The notes under the pieces are model-generated. The model was not told where the DNA came from. It saw only the letters and a program-made list of their open reading frames with translations, and made no database searches. The position numbers were made by a program, and so were the translations under genes. Below, in pieces: positions 1 through 10,759 of a DNA stretch of 64,000 nucleotides. This stretch comes from Mikania micrantha (lineage: Eukaryota; Streptophyta; Magnoliopsida; Asterales; Asteraceae): the NCBI GenBank assembly GCA_009363875.1, contig CM018685.1:64398593-64462592 (forward strand), read 5' to 3'. Every line of letters starts with the position of its first letter. The first letter of the stretch is position 1.

Positions 1-255
1 TAATTGACTTGTCATTTGTGTTCGTTTATATTTGTTCAACAGTGTTCATGTTCTTTTATAATTGTTCAATAGTGTTAAATAATGTTCATTTATTTTGTTT
101 TGTTTGTGTTCATTTATATTCATGAATAGTTCGTTTAATTTAATAAAGAACGAACACAAACGAACATGAACATATTCATTTTCTTGATAAACGAAAACGG
201 ACACAAAAATCATGTTCGTTAAATGTGTTCATTTTCGTGTTCGTTCGGTTCGTTT
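1..255. repeat. GTTC-rich foldback repeat remnant
   Basis: The stretch is dominated by GTTC/GTTCATTT words on the left and by their complements (AACGAACA, GAACATGAAC) around 148-175, followed again by GTTCG words. It is a low-complexity inverted repeat of the kind found at ends of plant DNA transposons. The left boundary is outside the window and no target duplication could be defined. Confidence 0.45.
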
Positions 256-1490
256 ACAGGCCTAACTATGAAAGTAAGTAGTAACAGTTTTATTTGTTAA
301 ATTTAAGGATCCTGTTATAAGTTATCTTTTAATAAATTCTTTTTGTATTTCTAAAAATAAACCAACTTTTATAAGAAAAACTACGAAAAGTAAGTTTGTA
401 TTTTCGATTGATTTTATTAACTCACTTTTAGATAAAATAGGCTGCTTTTCATTTCTGAACAAAGTTAATAAGCAAGATGTAATTTTTCAATGTAAGTTAC
501 TTTTTCTGTCTAGATAGTTGAAGTTATTTATTTATTTATTTATTTATTTTGTTTGATAGAATGTGATTATAAATGTAGGTTCGACTCAATTATAATATGG
601 CTGAAGGCATTTGTCATTTTATTTAGTCATATTCGTTAACCAAATTAACCGATCCATATAAGGAATTTGTATGTATGCTTAAATTCATACATGTGCGCGC
701 AAATACACGTGTGCGTATACATATGCTTAAGTATATATTTTTGTACATTTTAACGAATATTTAGAAGGGAAATAAAGAAATGTTTTTTATTTTTTCTTTT
801 TCATTGCACCGGTATGTATAAACTCATGTATTACATGAGTTGAATAAATATAATATGTTATAAGAAATATTTTTTCTATAAAGATTTGTATGTGTGATAA
901 CATGAATATTGATAAAATAACAAACAATGAATATTTAAAAATAATAAACTACAAATAATAAAATTCAAAAAATTATTAAATTATATTTTAATATATTATA
1001 TAATTGAAAATTTTCTTACGATTTATTAAGTATTAATAATGTTTATAATAAGATGCATATATTTAATATTTAATTGTATGATTTTATTATTTGAAATCAT
1101 TAATATTTAATTTATTTAATATAAAACATGCATGTACTCTATCTATTCTTTTTATTAAAATAAGGATATGATTTTTATAAAACCTTAACAAATAACAAGC
1201 TATCAGTTCTAAAAAAGGGTGCATTTTATATTTTTATTATTTATTTTAAATATATTTTTAATGCAAATATTACGGCAAAAAACAAAAAAAGTTTGTTGGT
1301 GACGTAATAAAAGTGGAACTTGAATGAGTGGCACACTCTAAGCAATGCGCTTCCCGCCCAGTAAAGCAAAAGCAGTTTCAGTTTCAGTTTCATACGAAAG
1401 GAAACGAAACGCTGCCGTTTCATTCCCTCAACCATACCCTTCTCTTTCACTCTTTTCCGTTTTGCTTTCATCATCCCCTGTTTCAACCTG
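256..1490. other. AT-rich upstream intergenic region
   Basis: No coding potential is seen. It holds a short (TTTA)n run near 529-550 and long AT-rich tracts. The last 150 bases become pyrimidine-rich and precede the carboxypeptidase gene, so they probably contain its promoter. Confidence 0.6.
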
Positions 1491-1500
1491 TTTATATATA
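1491..1500 (+). promoter_or_regulatory. TATA box of the carboxypeptidase gene
   Basis: A TTTATATATA run lies about 65 bases before the start codon at 1563 and follows a CT-rich stretch. The spacing fits a TATA box with a short 5' leader. This is inferred from position and sequence only. Confidence 0.5.
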
Positions 1501-1562
1501 ATCACCGATTGATTCTTCAATTCTTCAAATCTGTTTGAATATATTGAAATTGTTCTTCAAAA

Positions 1563-4500
1563 ATGGAGAATTCGATGCTTTTTTTACCTCTTATTGTTCT
1601 GCTTATTGCTCCGATTGCTTCGACAACGAAGATTGGTGTGGAAAACGCTAGTTTTCCATCAAATCTAGCGAAGAAGATGATCAGGGATTTCAATTTGTTT
1701 CCGGAACGATCGATTAACATTTTGGAGGATGAAAATGGTGGTTTGCGATCGTCGAGTATTGGGGAGAAGAAGCTAGTTGAAAAGCGTTTTGTGTTTCCCA
1801 ATTTTGTCGATACAAGTAGAGCCTCTGTCGAAGATTTAGGTCATCACGCTGGTTATTATCAGATTGAACACTCTTATGCTGCTCGGTATGATCTGGAAGC
1901 CTCAAATTTTTTTATTTATTTTTTTTGGTCTGGTTGGTTAATTTTTTTGAGTTTATGATTATGCTTGGCTGAAGTTATCCTCGGGAAAGTGAAATTGAAA
2001 TTTTATGTTTAAGTAATCGGGTAGCGAACTTTTAGAAATTTCAGAGGATTTTGTTCATGTTTTTAAGCTAATAAGCTGATCTTCTTGTTAGGGTTTAATT
2101 TATACAAACAAACGTACTCATAGAATATATGAAAGGCGTGTCAGGTCAAATTACGGATAACTACAATTGACCGACAAATAATATGTGATCTGTTTGCGAT
2201 TTGGGTGGAGGGTTGTGTTGGTTTGGACCATGGATGAAAATGGTTGACCCAAGCTCACCAAGGCTCGTTGAGCCCAGATGGGCGTCTTTATATGCAGTTT
2301 TTTTTATGTTTACCGGCTATGTTCTACAGTTCTAGCAACTATAAACTAAAGATGATCGAATCCTTTGAGTTCACTTCTAAGAACACATTTGAGTTTTGTA
2401 GGATGTTCTATTTTTTCTTTGAATCACGCGGTCACAAGACAGACCCTGTTGTTATCTGGTTGACTGGAGGGCCAGGATGTAGCAGCGAGCTTGCACTCTT
2501 TTATGAAAATGGTCCATTCAAAATTGAAAAGAACTCTTCTCTTGTCTGGAATGATTATGGTTGGGACCAGGTAACTATATATATTCATAAGATTATTGAT
2601 TTTTGTATGATTTCAGTTGGTATTATATCTTGTTTATTGACATTCAGGCATCCAACCTTTTGTTTGTTGACCAACCTACGGGAACCGGCTTTAGTTATAC
2701 TTCTGATAAAAGAGACATTCGCCATGATGAGCAGGGTGTTAGTGATGACCTATATGACTTCTTACAGGTTTGTTCTTTGTGAATTATGAAACAATATACA
2801 TTTATAAAATGGTGCTATCAAGTCGAATAATTTAGAGGTGACAATAATTTCGTGTTCAACCAGAACCTTAATCCCAATACAACCCTTGCATTTATTTATT
2901 TATTTTAGATACATTAATCAGAACCTGATACACTTCAAATCATGTAAACATGCGTGCTCGACAGGTGATGCACAAGTTGTAAACGTGTTAAAGAGGTCAT
3001 AAACGGGTGTTGATCTGTTTAATTAAACGTGTTAAACAAGTCACCAAAGCACGACTTGTTTATTAAATGGGCTTTGCCGGGTTCGTTTAGTGTTTCTGAT
3101 CATGTCAAGAGTTGCCACCCCTATCAATAGGATGATCGTCTTAGTGTTTAAAATCAAATATAAACATGATAACTGTTTGGCTGCCTTTATATTAGTAACA
3201 GTGATCATGCTATGATTCAGGCCTTTTTCAAGGAGCATCCTGAATATGCAAAAAATGACTTCTTTATAACCGGAGAATCATATGCTGGTCACTACATTCC
3301 TGCTTTTGCTGCCAGAGTCCATGAAGGAAACAAGGCTAAGCAAGGAATCCACATAAACCTCAAGGCATATCTTTATCTTAATTTTTCCTTATAAACTTCT
3401 GCTTTTTTTAACCATTTGAACTGGTGTATTTACTTCTTGAGTTGATATACAGGGATTTGCAATTGGCAATGGACTCACTGATCCATTAGTTCAATACAAA
3501 GCATACACTGATTATGCACTGGACATGGGATTAATTAAGGAGTCTGATTATACAGATATCAACCGTAAACTTCCAGCATGCGAGACTGCTATCAAACTTT
3601 GCGGTAATTTTTTTCCTACATTACAAGAAGCACTTGAAGCAACAAAAGGTGGGTTTGGTTGGCTTGGGTAATGGGTCAAAACAAGTTTGGAGCAAAATGG
3701 GTCTGGGTCAAAACGGGCCGCTTAAAGTTGAAGCATAGGTTATGCTTCCATCTATGGCGAATTGATTTACTTTCTGCATTTTATTTAGGCACCGATGGAA
3801 CAACTGCTTGTATGGCTGCATATTTGGCTTGCAACTCTATCTTCAGCTCAATCAAATCTATTGCTGGCAATATTAATGTAAATATGTTTAATCATGTTCA
3901 ATTTTTTGGCAACAATATTTGAACCTATTTTGTTATAACCAACTTCCAATATGTTACAGCACTATGATATTAGAAAGCAGTGTGAGGGTAGGCTATGCTA
4001 TGATTTCTCAGACATGGAGGATTTTCTTAGCAAGAAATCTGTTAAAGATGCTCTTGGAGTTGGAGATATAGATTTTGTTTCATGCAGTTCTGTTGTATAT
4101 CAGGCCATGATACTGGATTGGATGAGAAATCTTGAAATTGGTATCCCTCGACTTCTTGAGGACGGGATTAAGTTGCTTGTGTATGCTGGAGAATATGATC
4201 TTATATGCAACTGGCTTGGTTAGTGATCGTTGGCCCAATATCAATTCAATTTTGATGTTAGAAAAACAGATCTAATTTTTTGTTTAATTCTTGTTTATCT
4301 GTGTAAATTCAGGTAATTCAAGATGGGTTCATGCAATGGAATGGAGTGGTCAGAAAGAGTTTGTTGCATCTGTTGATGCTCCTTTTGAAGTTGATGGTTC
4401 TGAAGCTGGCTTACTCAAATCTCATGGTCCACTCAGTTTCCTCAAGGTAGACCAAATTTTAGTTTTTGATAATCAAAACATATCACTAAACTTTCAAACC

Positions 4501-6188
4501 GATAAGGATTAGTTTATTTTTGGTTAAGTATTACGTTAGCTAACCTTGGGTGGCGTGGTGGTAAGCGTCTAATACAGATCAGGTTAGAATTGTATCTAGT
4601 TTCATTTAGTTTCTGCCTTAAAACCCCATGAATGCCATCTCTACAATACAGGTTGCGTTTAGGGATGGCAACAAAAAAACAACTTCCCCGCTACATATGA
4701 GACGGGTATTTCCAAACCCGATGGGTATTGGGCGGTGTATGGGATTAATTTTTAAAATTTTCGCGAGTATGGGACGTGCTTAAGATTTGTTCATATACCT
4801 GTTTACCCGGTCTGATTACCCGATTATATATACCCGTTTACCCGATTATAAATACCCATTTATATATATTTGAAGTACATAGAATTTGTTTCTTTTTTAT
4901 TCTTTTTGAACTTAAGAAATTGTTCATAAAATTTGTTTTTTTTGTGCCAACTGCAATATTTTTTTTGAACCATTTTGTTTATAATTACTATTTTTTGGTT
5001 TGTCTTGAATGATAGTAATCAACTTATGACATTTTGAAATTTCATGCTATTTGATATATTAATAGTTTGTTCTCGGCATATTTAACCTATAGTTTTTGGT
5101 TATTAAAAAATAAATTTATTATTAGTTACCCGACACCCGACGTGTTTTATGCCAGTTATTCTCAACTGGTATATTTAGCTAGCTAATAGGTATGCCTGAA
5201 ACCCGTTGGGTCCCACCGGGATACACGATACCCGACGGGTAAATACACGATAGATACCCGATGGGTTTTGGGACGGGTATGGGACATAATTTTATAAGGT
5301 GGTATAGGACTAGGATTACCCAAATCCGTCCCAAACCCGGCCCATTGTCATCTCTAGTTGTGTTTTACTTGGTCCTGTCAGGGGCATTGGTGAGGACAAT
5401 TGTTGTATATTTTATTGTAATTGGATGTAAAGAATTATTAAAAAGTTGGAGGTACGGAGTACACACTCGTTTAATATTTCTGAGCTCCTGAGGGTCAGGA
5501 GCATGCCTCCTAGCGGGGTCCAAGGGGCAGCACTCCTTGTAGGGATCGGGGCAGCACTCCTTGTAGGGATCGGGGCAACACCTCGAAACCTAAACGAAAT
5601 TGACTTAATTCTTATGAACGGAATTATTTTGACCCGAGGATTTGACCCGCGAATACTCCCGCAAAAACCAACCGCCAATAAACGCCTTGCGGTTGGTTCG
5701 TGTTTAACATAGAAGATAGTTTCACAGAAGATCAATGACTCGAAAATTCATATCACAAATCTCTATTAGATTATCCTAACATCAGGTTTCTTGAACTCGA
5801 AATGGTAGAAATATTGATTTCGGATAGTGATTTCATAGATGATCCGATAGATTTCCAAGCGTTTATTGATGAATTTCTCCAACAATGAGTTTTTTGGTGG
5901 CGGGTTTTGATGTAAAAAAAAAAAAGAAAATATTCTGATAGCTACACAGCCAAAATGTTAAAAGCAAACACTACCAATTAAAGAAAAAAACATTACTAAA
6001 AGTAAAACCCATGGCTTTTGACTTACGTAAGTCAAAGCTGACATTAGTCTATGTAACAGGTTCATGATGCTGGGCATATGGTTCCTATGGATCAACCAAA
6101 GGCAGCTTTAAGCATGTTAAAAAGGTGGACAAGGGGATCACTTTCTGAAAGTGCAGCTGAGCCTGAATCTAATGTTTCTTCCATGTAA
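1563..6188 (+). CDS. Serine carboxypeptidase-like protein (SCPL48/49 type)
   Basis: This is a secreted or vacuolar peptidase of family S10, which removes C-terminal residues or acts as an acyltransferase. I read nine exons: 1563-1885, 2402-2570, 2648-2767, 3221-3364, 3453-3603, 3789-3877, 3960-4218, 4313-4446 and 6060-6188. All phases join and give 505 residues, normal for the family. Residues 1-20 form a hydrophobic signal peptide. The WLTGGPGCSSE block lies in exon 2. The triad is complete: Ser about 224 in GESYAG, Asp about 412 in YAGEYDLICNW, and His about 469 in HDAGHMVP. The sequence closely resembles my memory of the Arabidopsis SCPL48 group, whose exact substrates are poorly defined. 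Intron 4 starts with GC rather than GT. Introns 3 and 8 carry hAT-type MITEs, and intron 8 is 1.6 kb. No break was found, so the gene looks functional. Confidence 0.93.
2833..3123. mobile_element. hAT-type MITE in carboxypeptidase intron 3
   Basis: The left end reads TAGAGGTGACAA and the right end is the complement of TAGGGGTGGCAA, which gives short terminal inverted repeats typical of plant hAT MITEs. The interior has no coding potential. No clean 8-bp target duplication is visible. Confidence 0.55.
3365..3452 (+). other. GC-AG intron (carboxypeptidase intron 4)
   Basis: Exon 4 ends in ...CTCAAG and the intron begins GCATAT. Exon 5 resumes at 3453 with GGATTTGCA after an ATACAG acceptor. 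Moving the donor to a nearby GT would break the conserved INLKGFAIGNGL run across the junction. A GC donor is therefore the only reading that keeps both phase and family sequence. Confidence 0.75.
4660..5356. mobile_element. hAT-type MITE (697 bp) in carboxypeptidase intron 8
   Basis: The ends are TAGGGATGGCAA and the complement of TAGAGATGACAA. Near-identical 8-bp flanks GTTGCGTT (4652-4659) and GTTGTGTT (5357-5364) fit a hAT target duplication. The interior is rich in ACCCG/CGGGT words on both arms and has no transposase, so it is non-autonomous. Its length nearly equals that of the element at 37790. Confidence 0.75.
5440..5720. repeat. GC-rich repeat fragment with short tandem duplication
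   Basis: An island of higher GC inside intron 8 contains a roughly 28-bp unit (GGGCAGCACTCCTTG...) repeated nearly three times at 5524-5575. Open frames across it match no known protein and are most likely transposon-derived. It lies wholly inside the intron. Confidence 0.4.
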
Positions 6189-6381
6189 TCGCGTGTAAAT
6201 AATCAATGGTCTTAACCGAGTTAAACAATATGAGCATCACTGGCTAACATCTTGGATGGTTTTATTTTCTGTAAACTGCACATTGGCTTCTAAATCGGTA
6301 GATATTAAAATGTATTAAACTTTACCTAAATGATGTAAATGCAATGAAATTCAAGATTTACTACTAATTAATGTTATGGAC

Positions 6382-6549
6382 TATCCCGCGATGGTGACCT
6401 GGTGGTAAGTGAGTGAGAATTTATAATGGAGGTATTGGGTTCAAAGCACGACACCACCCAATTTTTCGCAGGTCACACGATTTACCTCCCTCATGTTGGC
6501 CGTGAGACCGATCGGTGAGGGACGCCTAATGGTGGTTCAACAATTTTTT
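6382..6549 (+). mobile_element. tRNA-derived SINE
   Basis: An A-box-like GACCTGGTGGTAAG near 6396 and a B-box-like GGGTTCAAAGC near 6439 mark a Pol III promoter. The element ends in a T-rich tail. Perfect 14-bp target duplications TTAATGTTATGGAC flank it at 6368-6381 and 6550-6563. The perfect flanks suggest a fairly recent insertion just downstream of the carboxypeptidase gene. Confidence 0.85.
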
Positions 6550-6809
6550 TTAATGTTATGGACCGGAAACTAGAAAAAGAAAATAAATAAATAAAGTGGT
6601 GACAATTGACAAGTACAGTGCAAACAAAAACCGGACATGGTTAAATGTGTGTAGTTACATTTTAAATTATTTATATTTATAGTCTTCACTCTTTGGTAGA
6701 ACGAGTTTAAAAGAACTAAAGAAGGACATCAAAAAATAAAAGAAGACTTAAAGAGAAAATTAGCTTGTTCGATAGATTGAAACGGTGAGAACGTTTGTGT
6801 CATTACTAA

Positions 6810-7160
6810 TAAAGTAATTCTCTATTTGTTCACTTTGACCCAAAAAAACCAAAATGTCCAAATGGTCATCACCGTTGTGGGCGCCGGCGCCTACAATAAC
6901 ACGGGCGCCGCGCATGATTTACGCCAATAGAAACCTACCATGTGGCCATGGTTGGATCAGATTACGGGTAGGGCGCCTATGGTTGGATTAGATTAGGGGC
7001 GGGGCACCCATGTATTCTCGGTATTTTTATGGTTGTGGGCGGGGCGCCCATGGTTGGATTCGATTACAGGCGAGACGCCCATGGTTTACGCCAAAAGAAA
7101 CTATTTAGACATTTTGGTCCTTTTTTTAATTAAAGTGGACAAATAAGGAATTTACTCTTA
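6810..7160. mobile_element. MITE with long terminal inverted repeats and internal GC-rich minisatellite
   Basis: About 50 bases at each end are inverted copies: left TAAAGTAATTCTCTATTTGT, and the right end complement reads TAAGAGTAAATTCCTTATTT. Between them a degenerate unit of about 40-50 bp built on GGCGCCCATGGTTGGATTAG recurs three to four times. The long repeats suggest a Mutator-like MITE. It ends about 200 bp before the next gene and may overlap its promoter. Confidence 0.6.
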
Positions 7161-7364
7161 TTTAATATTAGAAAGATGTATTTGAGGCGGTTTTGCTATA
7201 GAATCGCCCTAAATTATAAAGATATAATGTATAAAAAAAAAAAAAGGAATATATTACCCTAATATAAAAATGGAAGCCTTCTTCTCCAAGAAATTAAGTT
7301 TACAAATCTAAGTTATTGATATATAATTAATGGGTTCTAGGCGTGAGTTCATTACATCCAGGAT

Positions 7365-7630
7365 ATGATGGCTTCCTCGCTGCTGCGCCTTTTTACTTCC
7401 AAGCTCTTCGTCACAAGATCTTTTGTCTCTGCATCTCGTTTTCATGCCGGTCACCCAAGTTACGCAACAGATGGTGCACCTTTTCTTCTTAATTAGCCTA
7501 TATATACGTACATGGTTTTCTTATGACGATTTGTGTTATTTTTTTTTTGTTTTGATGCATGTATATATGTTAAAGTCAACCTTTTGCCTAATTAACAAAT
7601 GATCATAGTTGTATCTTCACTTACTAATTA

Positions 7631-7674
<44 letters not shown>

Positions 7675-8545
7675 CAATGATCAAATAAAAAATCTATTTT
7701 TCCTAAGAATGCTAAAAAAGATTTTTAAAATCATTAAAACCGACCCAAACGAACTCCGATTGAACTCATTTCAATGGCATTAGAATCGTCTCATCGAACC
7801 CTACAATATTTGCGTTTTGGTTTTAACTTTAACGACTAGTTTTAGATTTGGATTTTAGGGCACATGTTTTTTTAGCTTTTTGGTTTATCTTTAGGTTTAA
7901 GGTTTGTTTTTATAATTTTGGTTTTATGATTAGGGTTTATTGTTTATGATTTAAGGTTTAGGTTTTAGGTTTTAAGGAATTACAAGCCGGTTCCAATGAC
8001 GTAAAAATGAATACAATCGGAGTTTGTTTGGGTCGGTTTTCGAGTTTTTAAAAAATCCTTTTTAGCCTTCTTAGGCAAAAAAAACTTTTTAGAGGAACCT
8101 TCCTCTATATAAGTGTTTATTTTGATCCAATATATATAATGCATGTTGTTTCATTTCAGATTTCCTTTATCAATCATGGGTCAAAAACCAGTTTCCCAAA
8201 ATTTCTTCATTGAACATCAGTATGTCGATGTACGGTAAGGATACAAACAGAATCCTAGAACTAAAGACGCCTGATGGATCTGTAGAACTGAGAATGCCTG
8301 GACTAGATTTGAAGGAAATGAAGGCATGTGCTGATAGATTACCACATATAAGAGAAGCACCTTTCGGGCATGATCAGGCTATCATCGACGATGGAATGTT
8401 GAGGCTAACCCATCCCAACGGAGCCGGGTTCAAGACTGACATCATGGCTAACATCATTGCTAACATCTTCGCTACTTTCAATGACATCACCCTTACACAC
8501 AGTTGGCCTTACTATGGTACCTATTTGCTTTTCACTAAATGTATT

Positions 8546-8595
<50 letters not shown>

Positions 8596-8978
8596 GATGG
8601 TTCTATTGTTAACCCTTCCTTATAGTGTTAACCGCTTAACCCTGACGTTTTTTGCCCGAATCTTTGTTTTTTTTCATGGTTTTTATTATACATAAATAGG
8701 AGGGGTTTCTTTTTTGTGTTTTTGCTAATTCATCACAATTTAGAAGTTATAGTAAGTGTAAGTTACTTACACTTACTTACATCAGATAGGGATTGTAAGT
8801 AAGTGTAAGTAACTTACACTTACTATAACTTCTAAATGGTAATAAATTAGCAAAAACACAAAAAAAAACCCCTTATTTATGTATAATAAAAACCATGAAA
8901 AAAAAAACAAAGATTCGGGCAAAAAACACTAGGGTTAAGCGGTTAACGCTATAAGGAAAGGTTAACATTTGATCTTTC

Positions 8979-9037
<59 letters not shown>

Positions 9038-9903
9038 TCTAGTACCCGCGCGTTGCAGCGGAAAACACAAAACTTAAGTTGGATGTTTTAAAGGTTTGCA
9101 TAGTTAGTTCTTGAGTCATAGCCATAACAAATGCAATTTTTTTAACTTGGCAGTTAACTAAAAGTGACTTTAACTACTAACATAAAAGACAAAATGCACC
9201 AAAAATGTCAAGAAGTGATTCATTTGTTTCAAACGATTTTCTTTAATAATCACTTTATCTCACTTAAATTCTTAAAAGCTACCAATGTGGTACAAAGCGA
9301 AAACATAAACAAACATTATAATTAAAAAGTTGTATCATATGCTATAAGAGTTGTAAAACTCTTAATTTTAAGAGATTTAAGCAAATTATTATTTTGTCCT
9401 TCTTATATGTATTATACAGTAGTGTGTGTGTGTATGCATTCTTTGATTATATGTTAATTGATTAATTGTGTTTGTTTTCAGATATGTTCTCAGATCGATC
9501 GATTCTAGGCAATAGATTTTGCCCTGTATTAGGGATGGTGTCACACATTAATTCTTTCTCAATGTATAAGAATGTGGCTGGTAATGATCTAGATATTAAT
9601 ATTAGAATGCCTGGACGCGAGGACATGATGTTAACCATGCAAGGCCTACGCGTGTGTTTAGATATGCGTCAACCAGATATATATAGTGCGGTGAGACATG
9701 GGAGAGAGGACATAAAGACGTATTTCAATTACGACACCTTCTTCATTGAAGCAAAAACTAAGGAGGAGCACCATATTACAGGCATACGTTTACCAGAGGG
9801 CATCCACATGAAGCATAATATGATCAAGAGGAAGATGGAAGATCGCATGTTTTATGCATTTCTTCCTTGTGTGAAAAAGGATCAAGTTATTAATATTAAC
9901 TGA
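7365..9903 (+). CDS. Divergent HSP20-like protein, probably mitochondrial
   Basis: Three exons (7365-7473, 8160-8516, 9482-9903) join in phase and encode 295 residues. Two in-frame ATGs (7365, 7368) open the frame, and an upstream ATG at 7330 soon stops. Residues 1-37 are rich in Ser, Arg and Leu without acids, like a mitochondrial presequence. The C-terminal half resembles the alpha-crystallin domain of mitochondrial small heat-shock proteins. A beta-strand block INIRMPG fits the usual I-D-MPG. A later stretch GIRLPEGIHMKHNMIKRKMED fits the RIDLPEKLYKIDEIKAEMKN type. A similar VELRMPG block occurs in the first half, as if the N-terminal half of the domain were duplicated. The match is weak and key positions differ, so chaperone function is not assured. 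Both introns hold (TA)n-flanked elements. Confidence 0.6.
7627..7670. repeat. (TA)n microsatellite
   Basis: About 20 uninterrupted TA units lie directly before the element at 7671, inside intron 1 of the HSP20-like gene. They form the left flank of that element. Confidence 0.9.
7671..8105. mobile_element. (TA)n-flanked MITE, copy 1
   Basis: Terminal inverted repeats of roughly 100 bp are seen. The left arm carries AAACCGACCCAAACGAACTC and the right arm carries its complement near 8022-8040. The left end reads TATA-GGGCAAT-GATCAAAT directly after the (TA)n run. A second copy lies at 54947-55376. No protein is encoded. It sits within intron 1 of the HSP20-like gene. Confidence 0.8.
8551..8593. 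repeat. (TA)n microsatellite
   Basis: Alternating TA flanks the left end of the foldback element at 8594, shortly after the exon 2 donor site of the HSP20-like gene. Confidence 0.9.
8594..8981. mobile_element. Near-full-length foldback element in (TA)n
   Basis: The two halves are inverted copies over almost their whole length. The left half runs from GTTAACCCTTCCTTATAG to a TAAGTGTAAGTTACTTACAC core near 8753-8772, and the mirror runs out to 8981. Read inward, the right end is TATA-GGGGAAA-GATCAAAT. The centre is a short spacer near 8785-8795. If transcribed within the pre-mRNA it would form a hairpin of roughly 190 bp. No coding capacity is seen. Confidence 0.85.
8982..9033. repeat. (TA)n microsatellite
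   Basis: This is the right-hand flank of the foldback element, about 25 TA units. Together with 8551-8593 it implies insertion into one pre-existing TA tract. Confidence 0.9.
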
Positions 9904-10053
9904 AACTTATATCACTAATTAATTAAATAATTAATTTCTTAAAATGGTATGCTATGACTAAATCAAAGAACAAATAATGTGGGTATTGGTGTTTTGTGTA
10001 TCCTATCCCGCCTATATATCTTGAATGAAACCTGTTTTGCTTTATTTTGGCAC

Positions 10054-10454
10054 TAGAGGTGACAATTTTTACCCATATCAAAGGAAATGGGTTGGTTTGG
10101 GTAAACAATTGTAGTATAATGAGTTAAAATGGGTAACATCATAATACTGAATGGGTTGAAATGGGTAGCACTTAAACACAATGTGGGTCAAGATGGGTAA
10201 CCAAAAAACTATGTAAATACAATGGATTCAAACATTTAATAATGATTAATAACATATTTGATGAGAAAATCGCTAAAAATTAAACAAATGGAATATTTGT
10301 TTACTTATAACACAACTTAAGTTAAACTAAATTCATGTTTTTTAAGAGAATCCATTTAGGCCCGAAACTGATTTTGCTTAAAACTCACCCATTCTGACCG
10401 GAACCCATTATGAACCGTTACCCAACCCGACCCAACCACATTTTGCCAGACATA
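10054..10454. mobile_element. hAT-type MITE with exact 8-bp target duplication
   Basis: TTTGGCAC occurs exactly at 10046-10053 and 10455-10462. The left end TAGAGGTGACAATTTT pairs with the complement of the right end, TATGTCTGGCAAAATG. Words such as GGGTTGG and ACCCGACCC are arranged on opposite arms. There is no transposase. It lies about 150 bp downstream of the HSP20-like gene stop. Confidence 0.7.
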
Positions 10455-10759
10455 TTTGGCACCAATGTGACCAATTAGCTAGCTACTGGTTATGCATTTA
10501 AATATATATTTATATTGGATTTTCAAACCATCTTTAGCCTGTTTTCTTTAATCTGGTTAAATCTTGACTTACCCACTCACAAGTGAGAAATAAAACATTA
10601 CTTAATAAATGGCTCTAATGTCAATTCCATTAGAATGGCTAACTTAATTGGTATATTGATTTATATATTTTTACAAATTTAGCAATTAATGGTTTTAGCA
10701 TTTGTATGTATTTTATATTAAATTTTGATTTCAACTAGAAAAGTTACACACGCGTTGCG

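Noticed and set aside
1517..1905. Open frames on the minus strand opposite carboxypeptidase exon 1
   Set aside because: They mirror a real coding exon in other frames and resemble no known protein.
5412..5735. Open frames of 88-107 codons in the GC-rich patch of carboxypeptidase intron 8
   Set aside because: They lie wholly inside an intron, over short tandem duplications, with no protein-like features.
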